In this document: piece by piece, positions 1 to 7,176 of the stretch | Layout: every line of letters starts with the position of its first letter | Position numbering within the stretch: position 1 is the stretch's first letter | Assembly (NCBI GenBank): GCA_000496475.1 | Contig: AYMW01000002.1 | Location: forward strand, 248,001-312,000 | DNA: 64,000 nt | Origin: Betaproteobacteria bacterium MOLA814 | Lineage (GTDB): Bacteria > Pseudomonadota > Gammaproteobacteria > Burkholderiales > Burkholderiaceae_C | Reading direction: 5' to 3' | Position numbers and translations under genes: made by a program | Notes under the pieces: generated by a model | What the model was told of the DNA's origin: nothing | Seen by the model: only the letters and a program-made list of their open reading frames with translations | Database searches by the model: none

Positions 1-1618
1 ACTTGCTTTTGAAATTGGTCAGTACGGGGTCTACAGTGTGTCGGCCCTCATCTAAAGCAGCTCTGTAGCTTTTAGCCAAGTCATCACCCAAGGTGTCGCC
101 CAGGCCTTGGGCTTGTAACTTGTCTGCGTACAACTTGCGCGTTCCAGGATGGGCGCTGACACGTTTGTACATAAGGGGTTGTGTGATCGAGGGCGTATCT
201 TGTTCGTTGTGGCCTAGCTTGCGGAAACAAACAATATCGACCACCACATCCTTTTGGAATTCCATGCGGTATTCCAACGCCAAACGCGTGGCCATAACAA
301 CAGCTTCGGGGTCATCCGCATTGACATGCAACACGGGCGATTCAATCATTTTGACCACGTCGGTGCAGTATATGGTTGAGCGACTGTCACGCGGATCGCT
401 GGTCGTGAACCCGATTTGGTTGTTGATGACCAAGTGCACCGTGCCGCCCGTTGTGTAGCCACGGGTTTCGGCCAGCGCCAAGGTCTCCATCACCACACCT
501 TGACCAGCAAATGCCGCATCGCCGTGAACCAACACAGGCAGCACTTGCAAACCTTTTGGATCCCCACGTCTATCCATACGCGCGCGAACAGATCCTTCAA
601 CGACTGGGTTCACAATTTCTAAGTGAGAGGGATTGAATGCCAAAGTCAGGTGAACAGGGCCACCGGGTGTAGGCACATCGCTGGAGAAACCTTGGTGGTA
701 CTTCACGTCGCCACTGGGCAAGTCTTCAGGGGCTGTGTGATCGAACTCGGCAAACAGATTTTTGGGCATCTTGCCCAAGGTGTTGACCAACACATTCAAG
801 CGACCGCGGTGAGCCATGCCAATCACAATTTCTTGAACACCCTTTTCTCCACCGCGCAAAATCAGTTCATCCAAAGCAGCGATAAAGCTCTCACCACCCT
901 CTAAAGAGAATCGCTTCTGCCCAACGTACTTGGTGTGCAGGAAACGCTCAAGACCTTCTGCGGCAGTGAGACGACTTAAGATGTGGATTTTTTGATCAGC
1001 TGAGAGGGCCGCTTTTGAACGAATACCTTCCAGCTTTTGTTGCCACCAGCGCTTTTGCGTCTGGTCGGTAATGTACATGTACTCGACCCCAAGGGTCCCG
1101 CAATACGTTTCGCGTAACGCGTTGAGCAAATCACGCAGCGACATCGTTTCTTTGCCAAAAAACGTGTTGCTGGTGTTAAAAATTGTTTCTTGGTCGGCAT
1201 CGCCTAGACCGTAAAAAGCAGGGTCTAGCTCAGGGATGTTTTCACGGATTTGGTGCTTGAGTGGATCCAAATCGGCATGCCGTGAGCCCACGTTTCTGTA
1301 TGCGGCAATCAGCTGTTGAACAGCCACTCGCTTGCGACCCATTTCAGAGTCAGGATTGCTTTGCACCACTTTGGTGGTGCCCTGCTTGGCCATTGCAGCG
1401 AAGGCATTGACCACTGGCAAGTGCGGCAAATCCCGCATGTCGCTGCCATCAACGGCAGGCACATTTTGAAGCGCGTCAAAGTAACTGCGCCACTCTTCAG
1501 TGACTGTGGTGGGATTGCTGAGATAGTTCTCGTAAATTTCCTCTACGTACGGTGCGTTACCGCCGAAAAGATACGAATTGCCACTAAAGGACTTGTAGAC
1601 GCTATTGGTCTCACTCAT
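1..1618 (-). CDS. sucA: 2-oxoglutarate dehydrogenase E1 component, N-terminal 539 codons (cut by window edge)
   Basis: Thiamine-diphosphate-dependent decarboxylase that starts the 2-oxoglutarate dehydrogenase complex of the TCA cycle, in the cytoplasm. The frame opens at the ATG 1616-1618 (MSETNSVYKSFSGNSYLFGG) and stays open to base 1, so the other ~40% of a typical ~950-residue protein lies outside. Visible family features are the N-terminal helix that docks onto the E2 core, the GMAHRGRLNVL motif near 810, the FNPSHLE stretch and the GD-x7-GQGVVMET cofactor region. A GGAGG ribosome site lies 11 bases before the ATG, directly after a small hairpin (1635-1651). sucB and lpd would be expected further left. 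Identification rests on direct translation of the complementary strand and is secure. Confidence 0.96.
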   Translation of the reverse strand, partial: MSETNSVYKSFSGNSYLFGGNAPYVEEIYENYLSNPTTVTEEWRSYFDALQNVPAVDGSDMRDLPHLPVVNAFAAMAKQGTTKVVQSNPDSEMGRKRVAVQQLIAAYRNVGSRHADLDPLKHQIRENIPELDPAFYGLGDADQETIFNTSNTFFGKETMSLRDLLNALRETYCGTLGVEYMYITDQTQKRWWQQKLEGIRSKAALSADQKIHILSRLTAAEGLERFLHTKYVGQKRFSLEGGESFIAALDELILRGGEKGVQEIVIGMAHRGRLNVLVNTLGKMPKNLFAEFDHTAPEDLPSGDVKYHQGFSSDVPTPGGPVHLTLAFNPSHLEIVNPVVEGSVRARMDRRGDPKGLQVLPVLVHGDAAFAGQGVVMETLALAETRGYTTGGTVHLVINNQIGFTTSDPRDSRSTIYCTDVVKMIESPVLHVNADDPEAVVMATRLALEYRMEFQKDVVVDIVCFRKLGHNEQDTPSITQPLMYKRVSAHPGTRKLYADKLQAQGLGDTLGDDLAKSYRAALDEGRHTVDPVLTNFKSK

Positions 1619-1634
1619 TATTTCGCTGACCTCC

Positions 1635-1651
1635 GTTTTCCTATGGAAAAC
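1635..1651 (-). promoter_or_regulatory. Hairpin abutting the sucA ribosome binding site
   Basis: Perfect 7-bp inverted repeat (GTTTTCC, 3-base loop, GGAAAAC) in the sucA leader, ending right where the GGAGG ribosome site begins. It could shield or present the site in mRNA, or be an operator half-pair. Function is inferred. Confidence 0.4.
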
Positions 1652-1727
1652 ATAAGTTGGGTAAAAAAACCTCCTGCGACACGGCTGAACCGATTAGCGG
1701 ATGCGACGGTGACATAGAGGGGTCATT

Positions 1728-1768
1728 GTGCAAGTCTTATTATGCGCCTGATATGCATGCACTTGCAC
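1728..1768. repeat. Widely spaced inverted repeat upstream of sucA
   Basis: Perfect 8-base arms GTGCAAGT (1728-1735) and ACTTGCAC (1761-1768) separated by 25 bases, 110-150 bases before the sucA start codon. The spacing puts the arm centres about three helical turns apart, which would suit a looped or dimer-of-dimers regulator site. No binding protein is known. Confidence 0.45.
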
Positions 1769-1905
1769 TTAAATGGATAAGTAAAGAAACCAATGAGTCG
1801 ATGAGACTTCAGCATGAGCACCTGTCACATGGAAAAACACCAACAATGCCAAGGAGACACTTAAACAGACATACCCTGTAGCAACCGCTTTTATTGTTTA
1901 CGGGT

Positions 1906-1937
1906 CTATTTGGCTATTTGGCTATTTGGCTATTTGA
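1906..1937. repeat. Octanucleotide tandem repeat, four copies
   Basis: Three exact copies of CTATTTGG followed by CTATTTGA. The repeat spans the 3' end of the lipoprotein gene on the minus strand and supplies its TAG stop. The unit is not a multiple of three, so copy-number change would alter the frame of the last few residues only. Confidence 0.85.
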
Positions 1938-2209
1938 GATGAGCCTGATGAACTCGCCCTGACTGAAACTCCACCCTTGCTCTCGCCCACAGCAACAGAG
2001 CCAGACACAGTGCCGTTGGTGTCAACGCCGATGCGCACGCCACCAAAGCCACTAAAGCCACCAATGGGCACACTGACCCCCACGCGACCCAATGGGCTAA
2101 CGCATGCGCTTAGTAACGCAGCAAACGCCAACACGGACATAACACGAGCCAACAAGACAAACAGGTGCTTGTGATGGCGGTTGGATGTGGTTTGAAAAGA
2201 AGTAGACAC
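1922..2209 (-). CDS. Small putative lipoprotein of unknown function
   Basis: I do not recognise a named family. The 95-residue product has a basic N-terminus, a hydrophobic stretch (about residues 18-35) and a lipobox LLSAC, so it is probably lipidated on the Cys and anchored in the envelope. The mature part is short and rich in Gly, Ser and Val (VSVPIGGFSGFGGVRIGV), suggesting a small beta-rich or low-complexity protein. An internal Met (MSVLAFAALLSAC) is a plausible alternative start. The gene follows the ArsR regulator by 14 bases on the same strand, so the two are probably co-transcribed. Its stop codon lies in an octamer tandem repeat. The lipobox and operon-like spacing are what support it as a real gene. 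Confidence 0.6.
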   Translation of the reverse strand: MSTSFQTTSNRHHKHLFVLLARVMSVLAFAALLSACVSPLGRVGVSVPIGGFSGFGGVRIGVDTNGTVSGSVAVGESKGGVSVRASSSGSSQIAK

Positions 2210-2223
2210 ACGCTCAGGCGTCT

Positions 2224-2664
2224 TTAAGCCATTAACTTTGGAGACAAACGCTGACCAGCGCTGAGCTTGTGCGGTGTGTCCATCTCAATCGCTATTTGCG
2301 TACACACAGAGCGGCAAAGGGTCACGGCTTGCTCACTTTGTACCCGGTATATAACTTGGGTTCCCAATTTTCGTTTGGCCAGTACGCCGCACCGGTACAA
2401 CACGTTCAAGTGCTGGGATAAGTTGGGCTGTGTGGTGTCGATTTCACGCAGCAGTTGGCTGACAGACTTCTCGCAATTGCACAAGGCGCTGAGTATGCGC
2501 AAACGCATGGGCGTTGCCAGCACACTGAATAATTCAGCTGCTAGCTCGAACACACGGTCACCATCGGGAGAGTCGTCCGCTACTATTGGGCCACTCCGAG
2601 CAACAGAGGCCGTCAGTTCAGTTGGCTCATGGTCATCAGATGGTGCTTGGTTATGTTCATTCAT
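2224..2664 (-). CDS. ArsR/SmtB-family transcriptional regulator
   Basis: DNA-binding repressor of the winged-helix ArsR/SmtB family, 146 residues with an ~35-residue acidic N-terminal extension. The core starts at FELAAELFSVLATPMRLRIL; the recognition helix and wing are TQPNLSQHLNVLYRCGVLAKRKLGTQVIYRV in two pieces (about residues 78-108). There are five cysteines (62, 64, 92, 117, 121). The CxC at 62-64 sits about three residues before the As(III)-binding CVC of classic ArsR, so arsenic sensing is doubtful. Cys62 and Cys121 each lie about one helical turn from the thiols of BigR/SqrR-type sulfide sensors. The gene lies 83 bases downstream of prpE and 14 upstream of the lipoprotein gene. The effector is unknown; thiol or persulfide sensing is inference. 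Confidence 0.88.
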   Translation of the reverse strand: MNEHNQAPSDDHEPTELTASVARSGPIVADDSPDGDRVFELAAELFSVLATPMRLRILSALCNCEKSVSQLLREIDTTQPNLSQHLNVLYRCGVLAKRKLGTQVIYRVQSEQAVTLCRSVCTQIAIEMDTPHKLSAGQRLSPKLMA

Positions 2665-2747
2665 GCGCTAACTCGAATATATTGATTTGCTACCATCATA
2701 GACCGCCTTGGCAACAAGCTCAACTGACAACGCTACCTGGCAATAAA

Positions 2748-4646
2748 TTAGGCCTGCACCAATGCTTTGATAGTGGCCAGCGCGCTAGGGTCGTCCATGG
2801 TGGTTAAATCGCCGGCTTCGCGGTGTTCGCACACAGCTTGAATGGCCCGTCTTAGCAATTTTCCGCTGCGTGTTTTTGGAAGCAATGACACGAACCTAAT
2901 ACGTGAAGGCCGAGCCACAGCCCCAATTTGGCTGTCGACCAACTTCATCAAATCACCTTCGAGCTGGCGTTGCGCTTGCGGTGAGTCGTACAGACTGGGA
3001 TCTTTTAGCACCGCAAAGGCCATGGCAACCTGACCTTTCAGCTTATCGGCCACACCGACCACAGCAACCTCAACAATGGCGCTATGGGTAGCAATACTTT
3101 CTTCAATTTCGCGGGTGCCAAGTCTATGGCCCGCGACGTTGATGACATCGTCGGTACGTCCTAGTATGAAGAAGTAACCGTCGGCATCACGCGTGCCCCA
3201 GTCAAATGTGTTGTACACCAAACGACCGGGAATACTGCTCCAGTAAGTTTGAACAAACCGCTCATCATCACCCCAAATGGTTTGCATGCAACCGGGTGGT
3301 AGCGGACCTTCAATGGCGACTACACCTTTTGCGTGTGGCTGAGTGAGGTTCTGCCCTGTGTTTTCATCGATGATTTGAACGTTGTAGCCGTACATGGGCA
3401 CGCCAGGACTGCCAAACTTGCTGATGGCGGGCTCAATGCCGTTGGCCAAACTTAATATAGGCCAGCCAGTTTCAGTTTGCCAGTAGTTGTCTATGACGGG
3501 CTTCCCCAGTGCATTGAAAATCCATTGGGCAGTTGGTTCATCGAGGGGCTCGCCAGCCAAAAACAAAGCTTTCAAGCTGGACAGGTCTGCCTTCTTGATG
3601 AATGAAGAGTCGTATTTTTTGAGCACACGCACCGCAGTTGGTGCGCTGAACATGACAGACACCTTGTATTTCTCGACCAACTCCCACCAAATGCCCGCGT
3701 CTGGACGAGTAGGCAAGCCTTCATACATGATGGTGGCCATGCCAGCAAGCAATGGCCCATACACAATGTATGAATGCCCCACCACCCAGCCTATATCGCT
3801 GGTTGCAAAGTACGTTTCCCCTGGCCCACCCATATAAATGTGCTTCATGCTCGCGGCCATTGCCACCGCATAGCCACCAGTGTCTCGCTGGACGCCTTTG
3901 GGTTTGCCAGTGGTCCCGCTCGTGTACAAGATATAACTGGGGTCGGTTGATGCCATTGACTCACACGCCACCCTTGCGCCTGCGTGTTTGGCGCTGGCAA
4001 TGGCGTAGTCAACATCGCGCCCTGGCACCAAGGACATGACACACAAACCGCGATTGACCATCACAACGCCAGCAGGTTTGTGTGATGCCAACTTGAGTGC
4101 TTCATCTAACAGGGGTTTGTAAGGGACTATTTTGCCGCCACGGGAGCCCGCATCGGCGCTCACAATGACCTTGGGGGTGCAGTCATCGATTCGGCTGGCC
4201 AAGCTCACGCTGGCAAATCCCCCAAACACCACAGAATGAATGGCGCCAATGCGTGCACACGCCAGCATGGCGAATGTCGCCTCAGGAATCATGGGCATGT
4301 AAATCAGAACGCGGTCGCCTTTTTGCACGCCCTGCTCTTGGAGTATTGCCGCCATCACCTGCACTTGCTCTAACAGTTGCTTGAAACTGTAAGTTGTTTC
4401 TGTGTCGGTTTCGGTAGAAACAAAGATCAAGGCAGCGTCATTGCCCCTCACCGCCGCATGGCGGTCAACTGCGTTGTGGCACAAGTTGATTTGGCCTCCC
4501 GCAAACCACTTCACAAATGGCGGCTGGCTGTAATCGCATACCTCGTCGAAGGGTCTAAACCAGTCGACCAATTTCGCTTGTTCGCGCCAAAAGTCATTGG
4601 GTTCATCCATGGACTGCCGGTAAACCGCTTCAAAATGCTGCGTCAT
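2748..4646 (-). CDS. prpE: Propionate--CoA ligase
   Basis: Acyl-CoA synthetase that activates propionate to propionyl-CoA through an acyl-AMP, feeding the methylcitrate cycle or polyhydroxyalkanoate synthesis; it may also accept acetate. The 632 residues match the usual ~630 of PrpE. Visible features are the N-terminal acetyl-CoA synthetase cap, the P-loop YTSGTTGKPKG, the hinge region FDWGTRDADGYFFILGRTDD followed by NVAGHRLGTREIEES (a PrpE-type variant), and the C-terminal KTRSGKLLRR with the acetylatable catalytic lysine near 596. No prpB or prpC is adjacent. The ~126-base upstream gap holds an ATTC-N8-GAAT palindrome and the ArsR gene lies just downstream, so local control is possible. 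Family assignment is firm; PrpE over Acs rests on the hinge sequence. Confidence 0.92.
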   Translation of the reverse strand: MTQHFEAVYRQSMDEPNDFWREQAKLVDWFRPFDEVCDYSQPPFVKWFAGGQINLCHNAVDRHAAVRGNDAALIFVSTETDTETTYSFKQLLEQVQVMAAILQEQGVQKGDRVLIYMPMIPEATFAMLACARIGAIHSVVFGGFASVSLASRIDDCTPKVIVSADAGSRGGKIVPYKPLLDEALKLASHKPAGVVMVNRGLCVMSLVPGRDVDYAIASAKHAGARVACESMASTDPSYILYTSGTTGKPKGVQRDTGGYAVAMAASMKHIYMGGPGETYFATSDIGWVVGHSYIVYGPLLAGMATIMYEGLPTRPDAGIWWELVEKYKVSVMFSAPTAVRVLKKYDSSFIKKADLSSLKALFLAGEPLDEPTAQWIFNALGKPVIDNYWQTETGWPILSLANGIEPAISKFGSPGVPMYGYNVQIIDENTGQNLTQPHAKGVVAIEGPLPPGCMQTIWGDDERFVQTYWSSIPGRLVYNTFDWGTRDADGYFFILGRTDDVINVAGHRLGTREIEESIATHSAIVEVAVVGVADKLKGQVAMAFAVLKDPSLYDSPQAQRQLEGDLMKLVDSQIGAVARPSRIRFVSLLPKTRSGKLLRRAIQAVCEHREAGDLTTMDDPSALATIKALVQA

Positions 4647-4704
4647 GTATGTATTCCCTTCGTTGTATCTAAGCTGGTCAACGCACTTGACAGCAGCTAT
4701 TTAT

Positions 4705-4720
4705 ATTCACAATTATGAAT
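4705..4720. promoter_or_regulatory. ATTC-N8-GAAT palindrome, candidate repressor operator upstream of prpE
   Basis: ATTC at 4705-4708 and GAAT at 4717-4720 separated by 8 bases, extendable to TATTCA/TGAATA arms, about 60 bases before the prpE start. From memory this is the spacing and sequence reported for the SqrR sulfide-responsive repressor of the ArsR family. An ArsR gene is in the same cluster. The match is seen; binding is inferred. Confidence 0.4.
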
Positions 4721-4772
4721 AATAGGCTTTCCACATTCTGACAAGCCGGCTTCAAGCGTCGCACGCTTGTCT

Positions 4773-5408
4773 CTACACTGTATGGCGCTTCACCAATTCC
4801 AACACTTGCTCAAAATGTGGATGGTCAGCAGCGCCTAACCACTCAAAAACCACCATTTCAGCGCTGACAAGCTCTACACCGTTCCCCGCCAAACGGTCAA
4901 ATGCCACGTCACAGTCTCGCTCTCGCCTAGAACCGCTGGCATCGCTGACCACCCACACATCTAGGTCTTGCTCCATGAGGCCCAATGCGGTTTGCAACAA
5001 GCACACGTGTGCCTCGACACCGGCCAACACAATGGTTTGGCGCAAGGCTGGCGGGGCTTCTTGAGACTTGTTTTTAAGCAAATGTTTGGGCATGCTGCGG
5101 GCATTGCCACCCTTTGGCTCATCGTGAGATGGGGCTGCGGGCATGAGACGGTCTAGCAACCCATCTTGGCAAGCATCAAATGACCACTTGTCTAAAGTAT
5201 TGGCAGAAAAAGCACTGAGTTCAGGCACAAAGTCGCCCAATTTGTCACGCGACTGCGTGGTGGCCCAAACAGGAATATCCAGACATGTTGCGACGCCCGC
5301 CACCAACGCGGCTTTGTGAAGCAAGCGTTGGTGATCGTGTATGGCTGGCATCAAGCGCATTTGATAATCAACTAAAACCAACTGACATTGCGAAGCATCT
5401 AGTAGCAC
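4773..5408 (-). CDS. Isochorismatase-family cysteine hydrolase
   Basis: Cytoplasmic alpha/beta hydrolase of the isochorismatase/nicotinamidase superfamily. The catalytic triad is visible as Asp14 (LVDYQ), Lys74 (TLDKWSF) and Cys136 (GVEAHVCLLQTA). The 211-residue length is normal apart from a polar insertion of about 30 residues (90-120) between the Lys and Cys elements, which lies over the active site in this fold. The family includes YcaC-like proteins, whose substrates are mostly unknown, so no substrate is assigned. It is followed at 126 bases by prpE on the same strand and is divergent from the NlpC/P60 gene. Confidence 0.85.
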   Translation of the reverse strand: MLLDASQCQLVLVDYQMRLMPAIHDHQRLLHKAALVAGVATCLDIPVWATTQSRDKLGDFVPELSAFSANTLDKWSFDACQDGLLDRLMPAAPSHDEPKGGNARSMPKHLLKNKSQEAPPALRQTIVLAGVEAHVCLLQTALGLMEQDLDVWVVSDASGSRRERDCDVAFDRLAGNGVELVSAEMVVFEWLGAADHPHFEQVLELVKRHTV

Positions 5409-5568
5409 GTGTAACCCTTGTGAAATGAATATGAACGCTCAAAGGCGTTGTCGCACTATTGTCCGCCAGATTACACGCGAGAATCCGCCAGCACGGTTGG
5501 TCGCTTATGCCCAGCTAAAAACAACATTAAAAATATATATCAGATGCCTGATTTAATTAGATAAATGC

Positions 5569-6213
5569 ATGGAAATAGGCTATGCTACAGCCATGTCAAC
5601 GCAGTCCCATAATAGGTATGTAATGCCACTTCACTGGCAACACGCAGTTGTGGCTGTGTGCTTGTGTGTCTGCACTGGCTTAAGCTGGGCCGAGCCTCCT
5701 AAGTCCGAAACTGAGGCTGAGGCTGACAGCATTGGCCAGTTTTTGTTGTCGCAAGGTTTGATCAAACAAATAGACTATTTGCGTGGGCGTACCAACGTGA
5801 TGTCCTCGCAATTGGCATTGAACGCCATGGGGCTTGTAGGCGTGCCTTATGTCTGGGGCGGGAGTCAAACCAACAAAGGTTTGGACTGTAGTGGCTTGGT
5901 TCAAGCCGTTTACCAACAAGCGTCTGGCTTGCTGCTGCCGCGCCGTGCAGCTGAGCAAGCTGCTGCTGCCACGCCCATCACTGACCAAGAATTACGGCCT
6001 GGGGATTTGGTATTTTTCAACACCCTCAAACGCGCATTCAGCCATGTTGGTATTTACGTAGGTGAAGGCAAGTTTGTACATGCGCCCAAGCCTGGCGCAG
6101 CTGTGCGTGTTGAGGACATGACCAAGCGTTACTGGCAACGCCGCTTCGAAGGTGCTCGCCGCGTGGACCTTGCTCAGTCTCGGCAACCACGGTCTGACAC
6201 AATCACCCCGTAA
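5569..6213 (+). CDS. NlpC/P60-family cell-wall peptidase (exported)
   Basis: Probable gamma-D-glutamyl-meso-diaminopimelate endopeptidase acting on peptidoglycan in the periplasm. The N-terminus carries a signal peptide (hydrophobic HAVVAVCLCVCTGLSWA, cleavage near AEPP). The NlpC/P60 domain covers about residues 82-200, with Cys107 in LDCSGLV, His159 in FSHVGIYVG and His171 in FVHAPKPG as the catalytic set. Three in-frame ATG codons are possible (5569, 5593, 5623); the last has a weak AGG six bases upstream and gives the tightest signal peptide, so the first 18 residues may not be translated. The gene is followed at 54 bases by the TauE/SafE gene. Target in vivo is not visible. Confidence 0.88.
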   Translation: MEIGYATAMSTQSHNRYVMPLHWQHAVVAVCLCVCTGLSWAEPPKSETEAEADSIGQFLLSQGLIKQIDYLRGRTNVMSSQLALNAMGLVGVPYVWGGSQTNKGLDCSGLVQAVYQQASGLLLPRRAAEQAAAATPITDQELRPGDLVFFNTLKRAFSHVGIYVGEGKFVHAPKPGAAVRVEDMTKRYWQRRFEGARRVDLAQSRQPRSDTITP

Positions 6214-6267
6214 AATCTGCGGTGTTGCAACGCCGTGGTGCGATGCGTTGTTCTTGACCTCAGATAC

Positions 6268-7035
6268 ATGATCCCATTTCCAGACTTACCCATTGCCCTG
6301 TTGTTGTGGGCAGCATCAGTGACTGTTTTTGCAGGCTTCACCAAAGGCATTACCGGCTTTGCATTGCCACTCATCATGGTCTCCGGCATGTCAACGTTCA
6401 TTGACCCACGACTGGCCATTGCCAGCGTGGTCATTCCAACTTTTGTTGCCAATGCCTGGCAAGGCTTGCAGCAAGGCCCGACGGCGGCATGGGAGGCCAT
6501 ATTGAAGTTCCGCGTGTTGCTGATCACTACGCTAAGCATGATTTACATCAGCGCGCAGCTTATTGAAGGCTTGGCATTCCAATCCCTTTTCTTGTTATTG
6601 GGAAGCGTCATTTTTGTGGTGAGTGTGGTGCAACTGATGGGCTTAAACCTCAAGCTCGCACCTAAGCAACGAACAGTTGGTGCCATCGTGGCTGGATGTG
6701 TTGCCGGATTTTTTGGCGCAATTGCAGGCACTTGGGGACCGCCAACAATTATTTATTTATTGGCTATTGGTACGGAAAAAACAGAACAAGTCCGCATTGC
6801 AGGCATCAGCTTTGGCTTGGGTGCACTCGTATTCTGGGTGGCACACCAGCACTCAGGTCTGATCACGCCACCAGCACTCGTCTTTTCAGTCGCATTGCTG
6901 CTGCCCATGTTCATAGGTCTGAATCTTGGCAGGCGTTTACAGCACCGAATAAACCAGGCGGTGTTTCGGAAAATCACGCTCTGGGTGTTGTTGTTGGCCG
7001 CACTGAACATCATGCGCAAAGCGTTGATGAGTTAA
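6268..7035 (+). CDS. TauE/SafE-family membrane transporter (sulfite/sulfonate exporter family)
   Basis: Inner-membrane protein of the TauE/SafE family, whose characterised members export sulfite, sulfoacetate or related anions. The 255 residues form about eight hydrophobic segments in two related halves; each half carries the family glycine-rich motif (GFTKGITGFALPLIM near the start, GFFGAIAGTWGPPTI in the middle). I take the ATG at 6268 (MIPFPDLPIALLLW) rather than the GTG at 6235, because the first hydrophobic segment follows directly. The substrate cannot be read from sequence. With the ArsR-type regulator nearby a sulfur link is conceivable, but this gene is not in that operon. It converges on lpdA. 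Confidence 0.85.
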   Translation: MIPFPDLPIALLLWAASVTVFAGFTKGITGFALPLIMVSGMSTFIDPRLAIASVVIPTFVANAWQGLQQGPTAAWEAILKFRVLLITTLSMIYISAQLIEGLAFQSLFLLLGSVIFVVSVVQLMGLNLKLAPKQRTVGAIVAGCVAGFFGAIAGTWGPPTIIYLLAIGTEKTEQVRIAGISFGLGALVFWVAHQHSGLITPPALVFSVALLLPMFIGLNLGRRLQHRINQAVFRKITLWVLLLAALNIMRKALMS

Positions 7036-7086
7036 CACAGACAGTTAGCAACCTATGCTCGGAAAGCCAAAAAATATCTTAATGAT

Positions 7087-7109
7087 CTGTAACGCTGTAA
7101 CAGTTACAG
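7087..7109. repeat. CTGTAAC direct plus inverted repeat
   Basis: CTGTAAC occurs at 7087-7093 and 7095-7101, followed after one base by its reverse complement GTTACAG at 7103-7109. The second and third copies form a 15-bp odd palindrome. It lies between the convergent tauE-like gene and lpdA, 50 bases after the former's stop. No T-run follows, so it is not a clear terminator. Confidence 0.6.
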
Positions 7110-7123
7110 CCGCTGCTGATTCG

Positions 7124-7156
7124 AAAAAACCCGCAAAGCCAAGCGCCTTGCGGGTT
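7124..7156 (-). terminator. Rho-independent terminator of the aceE-aceF-lpdA operon
   Basis: On the minus strand, 20 bases after the lpdA stop, AACCCGCAA pairs with TTGCGGGTT (9 bp, extendable by 3 including a G-T pair), followed by a run of six T. This is a standard intrinsic terminator closing the pyruvate dehydrogenase operon. Confidence 0.85.
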
Positions 7157-7176
7157 GCTTACACCTGCATTAAGGT

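Larger units (their letters stand above)
1619..1921. other. Intergenic region upstream of sucA
   Basis: About 300 bases without a convincing gene. It must hold the sucA promoter, but I see no good -35/-10 pair. It contains two inverted repeats (1635-1651 and 1728-1768) and most of an octamer tandem repeat (1906-1937). Short open frames here have no recognisable protein features. Confidence 0.6.

Noticed and set aside
2654..2678. A second ATTC...GAAT palindrome at the ArsR gene start
   Set aside because: Spacing is 12 rather than 8 bases, so it does not match the motif upstream of prpE.
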